Shown here piece after piece: positions 1 through 4,950 of a stretch of DNA of 6,683 nucleotides. A program made the position numbers and the translations under genes. Source of the stretch: a bacterium (GTDB lineage: Bacteria > Babelota > Babeliae > Babelales > GCA-2401785); assembly GCA_030629865.1 (NCBI GenBank), contig DAOVOC010000050.1, positions 1-6,683 of the forward strand, written 5' to 3'. Every line of letters begins with the position of its first letter. Positions within the stretch are counted from its first letter, which is position 1. The notes beneath the pieces were generated by a model. It had not been told where the DNA came from. It did not search any database and was given only the letters and a program-made list of their open reading frames with translations.

Positions 1-1044
1 AAAAAAACAAAAAAACAATCCCAAAGTATGTATGCAAACTATAATTTTAATACTTATGTCGTTGGTCCAAGCAATCATCTTGCATATTCTGCAGCATATG
101 CTGTCGCAAAAGGAGCTGGACAAGGATACAATCCACTTTTTATTTACGGCGGAACCGGACTTGGGAAAACACACCTTATGAACTGCATTGTCAACGAAGC
201 AGTACGCCTAAGACCATCAATTAGTGCAGTATATAAAAGCTCCGATGCATTTGTTGACGAATTCATACGCTCAATAAGGCTTGACCGAATCCACCATTTT
301 CGCGAAAAGTACCGTAAAGTAGACATATTACTTATAGACGACGTGCAATTTTTCTCGCAAAAAGAACAAACTCAAGAAGCTTTTTTCCATCTCTTTAATG
401 CTTTACATGAAGCCGGCAAACAACTGATTCTTTCTAGCGACACACCACCTAGCAAAATTACAGGGTTGCAAGACCGTCTACGATCCCGTTTTGGATGGGG
501 CCTAATTGCAGATATACAGCCTCCATCGTTGGAAACTAAGGTAGCAATTTTAATTAAAAAGGCAGCTGAGCACGGTATAAAATTATCAAATGAAGTAGCA
601 ACTGCCATTGCATCACGTGTTAAATCAAATATCCGAGAACTAGAAGGAGCTTTGACACGGCTGTGTACAGTTGCAGGACTTAAAGAATGTAACCTTTCTG
701 TTGAGTTTGTAGAGCAAGAACTCATACCTCAATCAAACACAGAAGGCTTTCAACAAAAAATTTCTCCCCACGAAATTATGGATGCCGTGGGCAAACACTA
801 TGGCATCTCAACAACAACACTCAGATCAAAAAAAAGGGATAGAAAAACAGCTTCTGTAAGACAAGTCCTCATCTTTTTAATAAAAAAGCATACACCATGT
901 TCACTCAAAACCATCGGCGACTATGTAGGTGGTAGAAGTCACGCCACAGTTCTGCATTCAGTAGCAAAAGCAGAAAAATCAATTAAAGCTGACGACGAAG
1001 TCGCGCGCAACGTTGGATTTGTAGAGCGCACTTTTCTTTCCTAA
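1..1044 (+). CDS. dnaA: Chromosomal replication initiator DnaA, 5'-truncated by the window edge
   Basis: DnaA is the AAA+ ATPase that binds DnaA boxes and opens the replication origin. Numbering from the first ATG (28), I see the domain III opening (YNFNTYVVGPSN, 4-15), Walker A GGTGLGKT (41-48), Walker B ILLIDD (100-105), sensor 1 around LILSSD (133-138), box VII LRSRFGWGL with the presumed Arg finger R154, and sensor 2 NIRELEGAL with R203. Domain IV follows, with a basic loop (SKKRDRK, 267-273) and the box-binding signature GGRSHATVLH (301-310). The frame stays open from ATG 28 back to base 1 and reads KKTKKQSQS, like a DnaA domain II linker. ATG 28 has no ribosome-binding site, and full DnaA proteins are usually about 440-470 residues. 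The true start and domain I therefore lie upstream of the window. Domain IV excludes the short paralogue Hda. The signature differs from the usual GGRDHTTVLH. No dnaN follows. Confidence 0.97.
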   Translation, partial: KKTKKQSQSMYANYNFNTYVVGPSNHLAYSAAYAVAKGAGQGYNPLFIYGGTGLGKTHLMNCIVNEAVRLRPSISAVYKSSDAFVDEFIRSIRLDRIHHFREKYRKVDILLIDDVQFFSQKEQTQEAFFHLFNALHEAGKQLILSSDTPPSKITGLQDRLRSRFGWGLIADIQPPSLETKVAILIKKAAEHGIKLSNEVATAIASRVKSNIRELEGALTRLCTVAGLKECNLSVEFVEQELIPQSNTEGFQQKISPHEIMDAVGKHYGISTTTLRSKKRDRKTASVRQVLIFLIKKHTPCSLKTIGDYVGGRSHATVLHSVAKAEKSIKADDEVARNVGFVERTFLS

Positions 1045-1133
1045 TCGGTCACTTTAAATTCTTCATCCCCATCACAAGCTCATGATAAGTTTGCAGCAAC
1101 TCACCGAGTAAGGCAAAACGCATTAAACATAGT

Positions 1134-1139
1134 AAGGAG
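1134..1139 (+). promoter_or_regulatory. Ribosome-binding site AAGGAG supporting a GTG start
   Basis: AAGGAG sits 8 nt before GTG 1148. It selects this GTG over the next in-frame ATG (1193), which would leave only eight residues before the candidate lipid-modified cysteine. Confidence 0.8.
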
Positions 1140-1147
1140 TAAAGTTC

Positions 1148-2230
1148 GTGGTACCAACAATACAAACACGACTAAGCCTTGTAACGATAATAATGGCACT
1201 ATCTCTTTGCATTGGATGTGCCAGGTTCACGCAGAAAAAAGGAGCTGCGCGCAAAACGCCATCTTACCGCTATCAAAAACCAGAAACACCAAGAAAACAT
1301 AAAACCATACCCAGAAAACAGCAAACAAAGCCTATTGATCCTGAAACAATGTCACGCGACGAACTATTAAAACATTATTTAGAAGCCACAGGAGAAAAAC
1401 GCAAAATTCAAAATCAAGGTAAATTGCGCAAAGATTCGCTCGACTTTTTAGTTAAAAATGGAAGCGGAAATACAATTTTTGTCACATGTTTTTCGTACAT
1501 CAAAAAAAGTAAATACCAAACGTGGCGATGGGATAAAAGCCCAATCTACAAAATGTATCCAGGAGACGAAATAGTAATAGACATCGATGAAATTGCCAAC
1601 AAACGTATTCGAAAAGACGTATTTGCATACCTAGCGATCACAAATACTCAAGAAGAAGCCCTAAAAGTCACTCCAGAAATAAATGACGACAAACGCCTAC
1701 TAGATCTTGATTTGCTAAAAAATCTTAAAGGCAAAACCATTCTTGTCGAAGTTGAAAAATATGGATACATACTCGACCAAACCGATTACAGGATCGAACA
1801 TGCAAACGGCCGCGAAAAGCTACGAGAACTCGACTTTGAAGTCGAAAACCAAACCGGAAAGCCAGTTTTTGTAACCTGTTTTGTTTACCAACAGCAGCAA
1901 GACTCAGACGAATATGCCAACTGGGGATTTGCAAAAACGGTTGTAAAACGATTAGAACCTGGCGAAAGCGTCCTCATCGACATCGAAAGCATTAAGGATT
2001 ATTACGATTGGGTCTACATGCGCGCAAATTTAGCCGTCTTTGACGAACACGAAGGGCAACTTGCCGAAGACTCTGTTTACGAAAAACTCGAACCTCGAAG
2101 AAAATTAGCGCTTGGCGCGCTTTCCACATTAACACACAAAAAGGTAACTTTAACCGTAGAGCGTTATGGCTCTGCAGGCGACTTTATCGATTATGTCACC
2201 AGGCCAGCCACCAAAAGAATTAAAATTTGA
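1148..2230 (+). CDS. Probable lipoprotein with a tandemly duplicated domain, family not recognised
   Basis: I do not recognise this 360-residue protein. Its N-terminus has Arg at residue 8, a hydrophobic stretch (9-23) and Cys24 in the context LCIGC. This resembles a lipobox but has Cys rather than Leu at -3, so lipidation is likely, not certain; a plain secretion signal is the alternative. Residues 25-66 are a Lys/Arg/Pro-rich linker, probably disordered. The rest is two copies of one domain, about 97-214 and 227-350. Copy 1 has LDF, NTIFVTCF, W126, PGDEIVIDIDEI and VEKYG. Copy 2 has matching LDF, KPVFVTCF, W259, PGESVLIDIESI and VERYG, shifted 130-135 residues. The alternating hydrophobic pattern suggests beta strands. 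The envelope is the likely site, probably facing the periplasm or cell surface. It starts at GTG 1148 with a good ribosome-binding site, ends in TGA, and lies 43 bp before the FAS1 gene, so the two may be co-transcribed. Similar duplicated 'FVTCF' proteins may occur in Dependentiae; that is an impression from memory. Confidence 0.85.
   Translation: MVPTIQTRLSLVTIIMALSLCIGCARFTQKKGAARKTPSYRYQKPETPRKHKTIPRKQQTKPIDPETMSRDELLKHYLEATGEKRKIQNQGKLRKDSLDFLVKNGSGNTIFVTCFSYIKKSKYQTWRWDKSPIYKMYPGDEIVIDIDEIANKRIRKDVFAYLAITNTQEEALKVTPEINDDKRLLDLDLLKNLKGKTILVEVEKYGYILDQTDYRIEHANGREKLRELDFEVENQTGKPVFVTCFVYQQQQDSDEYANWGFAKTVVKRLEPGESVLIDIESIKDYYDWVYMRANLAVFDEHEGQLAEDSVYEKLEPRRKLALGALSTLTHKKVTLTVERYGSAGDFIDYVTRPATKRIKI
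1439..1789 (+). repeat. Protein-level repeat, copy 1 of the duplicated domain
   Basis: This stretch encodes residues 98-214 of the lipoprotein. Landmarks are LDF, IFVTCF (110-115), YQTWRWDKS (123-131), PGDEIVIDIDEI (138-149) and VEKYG (202-206). The similarity to copy 2 is clear in protein but patchy in DNA, so the duplication is old. Confidence 0.85.
1829..2197 (+). repeat. Protein-level repeat, copy 2 of the duplicated domain
   Basis: This stretch encodes residues 228-350. It has LDF, VFVTCF (240-245), YANWGFAKT (256-264), PGESVLIDIESI (271-282) and VERYG (337-341), in the same order as copy 1. The WRWDK cluster of copy 1 is reduced to a single Trp, and the region before the last strand differs in length, so the copies may have diverged in function. 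Confidence 0.85.
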
Positions 2231-2273
2231 ACATAAGAGAAAATCTTATTAAACAAAATGGGAGGAAAAAATT

Positions 2274-2741
2274 ATGAAAAAACTATTCTTACTTTCTCTT
2301 CTTATCTTGCCGGCGTTTTTAAAAGCACAAAAGTTAGGTGACGTTATGGAAGAAGCTTCCAAAGCGGGGCTTTTTGCTTTTGTTAAATCTGTTGCAACTG
2401 CAGAACTAACAGAGTCTGCAAAACAAACAGAGGCTCCTGCTCCATTCACAGTCTTTGTTCCTTCCAATACGGCTTTTGCAAAAGCAAACATGTCTCAGAC
2501 TCTCGAAGTTTTGCGACCACGCATCATGTACCACGTCATACCAGGATTTAATCTGCCAAAATCACAACTTAAAGGAAAGTTAGAAAGCATTGCAGGTAGC
2601 TATGTCAGCATAACCGCCGATGGAAAAGTTCAGGGAGCAAAAGAAAAGGCAAATATAGAAAAAAGCATCTTGTGCTCTAACGGAATCATTCACGTTATTG
2701 ATAAAGTTTTAACACCAACTGAAGACGAAGACGACGATTAG
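2274..2741 (+). CDS. Small secreted single-domain fasciclin (FAS1) protein
   Basis: This encodes 155 residues. A signal peptide fills about 1-18 (MKK, then a Leu-rich core, with likely cleavage after LKA). One FAS1 domain makes up almost all of the rest. Its H1 motif is FTVFVPSNTAF (58-68), the YH motif is YHVIPG (86-91), and the H2 motif is NGIIHVIDKVLTP (136-148). The protein ends in an acidic tail (EDEDDD). FAS1 domains mediate protein or carbohydrate contacts at cell surfaces and in matrices; in bacteria the exact partner is usually unknown. With no anchor visible, this one is probably periplasmic or released. The start is firm: GGAGG (2261-2265) lies 8 nt before ATG. The gene follows the lipoprotein gene by 43 bp and its stop overlaps the stop of the convergent gene. 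I see no missing core motif; the length is typical of a one-domain FAS1 protein with a signal peptide. Confidence 0.93.
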   Translation: MKKLFLLSLLILPAFLKAQKLGDVMEEASKAGLFAFVKSVATAELTESAKQTEAPAPFTVFVPSNTAFAKANMSQTLEVLRPRIMYHVIPGFNLPKSQLKGKLESIAGSYVSITADGKVQGAKEKANIEKSILCSNGIIHVIDKVLTPTEDEDDD

Positions 2742-4042
2742 TCTTGTGGAAACACAACTTCACGTGCAAGCAAGAATAGGGCATCAAGGCTTGGGCCACT
2801 ACAAGTAAATCCTGTTTTAGCTAAATCATCTCGACTTGTGTCAGCATTTCGTGAGCTTGAATTGTAACTAATAAGATCTGCTGTTTTATTCTCTTTGGCT
2901 TCTGTTGGCAAATGAACCCCAAAAAAGTGTCCATTATAAAACGACACCCCTAACAAATCATGCTTTCCTGACTGATATCCATCAAACAATTCTGGTAGCG
3001 GTTGAACAAGATGTTTTTTTGAATATGACAACTTTATTGAGGTCTCTGATTCTACAGCGCCTTTAAATTCAGCCTTCTTGGAATCATCCTTCGCCATACG
3101 TAAAAGCAATTCAGGATTATTCAAAAGAAATATCCCATCACTCACTCGGCCCTTTTCACCATCCCACAGATTCTCTCTAAAAAACGGCACTTCCTGAATA
3201 AATGTTACAAGATCACTTATCTCTGGATTCAAATGGACGGCCGCTCCAGTAGTAGGATTAGCTGTAACATAGGCATCAATAGCCTGTTTCTTCTTTAACG
3301 CTTCGCTATCTACAGGAAATGTATCCATTATTTTTTGCCACTCGTCCCACCTTGCAACGCCATCATCACTTCCATCAAGCTTTTGCTTTGCTTTTGCAAT
3401 ATGGTAGAGGGAGAAAAACGCACACTTGCTAATTTGCCCATTATCGACATTCTGTAAAAGCGAACGGGCCTGCAATTGTTTATATTTAGGGATTTCGACG
3501 GTACACGGCGCGACCTGCAGCTGTAAGTTTGAATTAAATGTTCTTTTGCCCTTAGGCCTTGTTACAGGACCTATTTGATCACCGCAACAAATACTTTTTT
3601 CAGGCTCTACTCTGGTTTTCGGGTAAGGTTTTATTTCAGGATCTGGAACTAAACCGCTATCATCTTTGCCACCAAACCAATTCATTTTACGCGCAAAATG
3701 AATTGTACAACCAACAGCTACAACTCCAGCACCGCTGACTAAACTCCATAATGCAGCTTTCTTCCAAAAAATAGCCGAACGACAATCATCTATAAGATCT
3801 GCTGTTAATTCTTTTCTGTTTTTTTCATCAGAAACACCACAACACTTAAGATAGCCTTCGTACTCTTCAGTTAATGCACGAGTCGACACTTCATTTGAAT
3901 CCTTAAGAGCAATCTGAACTCGCTTTTTAAACTGTTCATAAACACGCTCCGAAATACGCCCGTGAGAGTAAACCGGACAAAATGCCTGGCCCACAGCGCA
4001 GAAAGCTGAAGATAAAAAAATAATTTTTAGAATAATGTTCAT
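2738..4042 (-). CDS. Membrane or secreted protein, candidate papain-like cysteine peptidase
   Basis: I do not recognise this 434-residue protein as a named family. It opens with a signal-like segment (1-20, possible cleavage at GQA|F). A Cys-containing region follows (C22, C67, C68, C87), then a second hydrophobic segment (about 96-117) flanked by Lys/Arg. Two membrane crossings, or a cleaved signal plus one crossing, would put the C-terminal part in the cytoplasm; another topology is possible if segment two is not a true anchor. The C-terminal domain (about 185-430) has Q203 and C207 in NGQISKCAFFSLYHI, at the head of a probable helix. Near the end are H372 in YNGHFFGVHL and N394 in LISYNSSS. 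This order and spacing recall papain-fold peptidases, including deubiquitinase-like ones, with Asn where many have Asp. That function is inference. The start has only a weak AGGT 10 nt upstream. A possible promoter is TTGATA (4105-4110), 17 bp, TAGGTT (4082-4087). Its TAA stop overlaps the FAS1 stop. Confidence 0.85.
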   Translation of the reverse strand: MNIILKIIFLSSAFCAVGQAFCPVYSHGRISERVYEQFKKRVQIALKDSNEVSTRALTEEYEGYLKCCGVSDEKNRKELTADLIDDCRSAIFWKKAALWSLVSGAGVVAVGCTIHFARKMNWFGGKDDSGLVPDPEIKPYPKTRVEPEKSICCGDQIGPVTRPKGKRTFNSNLQLQVAPCTVEIPKYKQLQARSLLQNVDNGQISKCAFFSLYHIAKAKQKLDGSDDGVARWDEWQKIMDTFPVDSEALKKKQAIDAYVTANPTTGAAVHLNPEISDLVTFIQEVPFFRENLWDGEKGRVSDGIFLLNNPELLLRMAKDDSKKAEFKGAVESETSIKLSYSKKHLVQPLPELFDGYQSGKHDLLGVSFYNGHFFGVHLPTEAKENKTADLISYNSSSRNADTSRDDLAKTGFTCSGPSLDALFLLAREVVFPQD

Positions 4043-4121
4043 AATTTTTTGTACCTAAAAACGTGGCTACTTACTAAGGACAACCTATCAAGCATTTTTA
4101 GGCGTATCAAATCGGGCGAAT

Positions 4122-4784
4122 TTATATGCCAAAACGTCCTTTTTTTGACATTTTATTCTCGATGATGCGAGAGGTTGATGAAAGAACGAGCGTCATGCAC
4201 AGGTAAATTACAGCAAGCGCAAGATATACAATGCCGGGGTTGAAACTGCGCGCGATTACATTTTTTCCTGCTAAGGTCATTTCTGCTACGCCAATGGCCG
4301 AAAGCATGGATGTACTTTTTAAAATAGCGTTAAATTCATTAACCATTGCCGGCATCATACGAAAAAGCGCCTGTGGAGCGATAACATATATAAATGCTCT
4401 CGCATTGCTGTAACCAAGAACTTTACAGGTTTCCCACTGCCCTGCCGGCACAGCTCCTATGCCACTGCGAACGATTTCTGCCATGTACGCTCCAGAACAA
4501 AGCCCTAAATTGACAACCCCAGTAACAAATGCGGAAGGATTAATTCCAAGCAGATCAGGGATAACAAAATACGAAATGAGCATCTGAACAAAAAATGGAA
4601 CACCCTGAAAACCAAGTATAATTATCTCAATGAGCCTGGAAACAACAGGAATGCGAAGCCTGCTGCAGGTTAATGCACCCCAAACAACCCCAATAGCAAG
4701 CGAAATAACGCACGCAATAGCCCAAAGACGAACGGTTGCTAAAAAACCCCACAGAAAACCTTGAGTGAATAAAAAATCAAACAT
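4122..4784 (-). CDS. Polar amino-acid ABC transporter permease, HisM/GlnP type
   Basis: This 220-residue inner-membrane subunit forms the channel of an amino-acid importer, normally as a dimer with two ATPases and a binding protein. Hydrophobic segments at about 10-39, 53-75, 84-104, 150-170 and 183-203 fit the five-helix plan of the family. Family marks include GVPFFVQ (61-67), and the coupling-loop region EIVRSGIGAVPAGQWETCKVLGY (103-125), continuing to APQA (136-139) and MVNEF (147-151). KSTSMLSAIGVAE (156-168) corresponds to the KDTSLLSVIGVAE seen in GlnP-like proteins. The EAA motif reads ETC (118-120), and the usual LPQA reads APQA. GAGG (4791-4794) lies 6 nt before the ATG and supports this start. 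Neither the ATPase nor the binding protein is adjacent, so the rest of the transporter is elsewhere. Glutamine, arginine, histidine and similar solutes are all possible; the sequence does not decide among them, so I give no symbol. It diverges from pyrG. Confidence 0.92.
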   Translation of the reverse strand: MFDFLFTQGFLWGFLATVRLWAIACVISLAIGVVWGALTCSRLRIPVVSRLIEIIILGFQGVPFFVQMLISYFVIPDLLGINPSAFVTGVVNLGLCSGAYMAEIVRSGIGAVPAGQWETCKVLGYSNARAFIYVIAPQALFRMMPAMVNEFNAILKSTSMLSAIGVAEMTLAGKNVIARSFNPGIVYLALAVIYLCMTLVLSSTSRIIENKMSKKGRFGI

Positions 4785-4812
4785 TAATCACCTCATCAAA
4801 TATAAAATTTGT

Positions 4813-4839
4813 AAGCAGCATCTATCGTACCAAGCAGCA
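4813..4839. repeat. 8-bp direct repeat AAGCAGCA flanking the candidate -10
   Basis: AAGCAGCA occurs at 4813-4820 and 4832-4839, 19 bp apart start to start. On the minus strand the copies lie in the promoter spacer and at the expected transcription start. It could be a tandem operator site, or chance. Confidence 0.4.
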
Positions 4840-4852
4840 CAAAACAAGCCAA
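4824..4852 (-). promoter_or_regulatory. Candidate sigma-70-type promoter for the permease
   Basis: Read on the minus strand, TTGGCT (4852-4847) and TACGAT (4829-4824) are separated by exactly 17 bp. Each matches its consensus at four of six positions. Transcription would start near 4817, giving a leader of about 33 nt. This is a pattern match only; AT-rich spacers produce such matches by chance. Confidence 0.35.
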
Positions 4853-4940
4853 CGCTTAAAATTAAACATATTTACCTATTCGCCCTTCCTAAAACATCTG
4901 TTACCATTAAAGCTTGTTGATTGACCATCAAGTGGCTTGG

Positions 4941-4945
4941 GGAGG
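4941..4945 (+). promoter_or_regulatory. Ribosome-binding site GGAGG that fixes the pyrG start
   Basis: GGAGG lies 5 nt before ATG 4951. An upstream in-frame TTG (4921) would add ten residues and place this site inside the gene. PyrG proteins typically begin just before the FVTGGVVSSLGKG motif, so ATG 4951 is preferred. Confidence 0.85.
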
Positions 4946-4950
4946 CGGTT

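Noticed and set aside
28..30. ATG 28 as the true start of dnaA
   Set aside because: The frame is open to the window edge with linker-like residues, there is no ribosome-binding site, and this start would remove domain I.
1099..1109. ACTC-ACC-GAGT hairpin between dnaA and the lipoprotein gene
   Set aside because: A 4-bp stem without a T-run is expected by chance; I see no clear terminator or promoter in 1045-1133.
2746..2754. Possible DnaA box on the minus strand (TGTGGAAAC)
   Set aside because: It matches the reverse consensus at only seven of nine positions, is isolated and lies in a coding region.
2744..2757. TTGTG-GAAA-CACAA hairpin just after the FAS1 stop
   Set aside because: The stem is only 5 bp with no T-run, and it lies inside the coding end of the convergent gene.
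4054..4102. Inverted repeat CCTAAAAA / TTTTTAGG between the permease and the 434-residue gene
   Set aside because: The 8-bp AT-rich arms are 33 nt apart and no T-run follows in the right direction, so a terminator is not supported.
4917..4931. TTGAT-TGACC-ATCAA inverted repeat and the GGGG run before pyrG as an attenuator
   Set aside because: The stem is 5 bp, and the G-run is part of the ribosome-binding site rather than a transcript start, so pyrG-type reiterative control is not supported.
4921..4950. TTG 4921 as the pyrG start
   Set aside because: It would add ten residues that PyrG proteins lack and bury the strong GGAGG site that sits correctly before ATG 4951.
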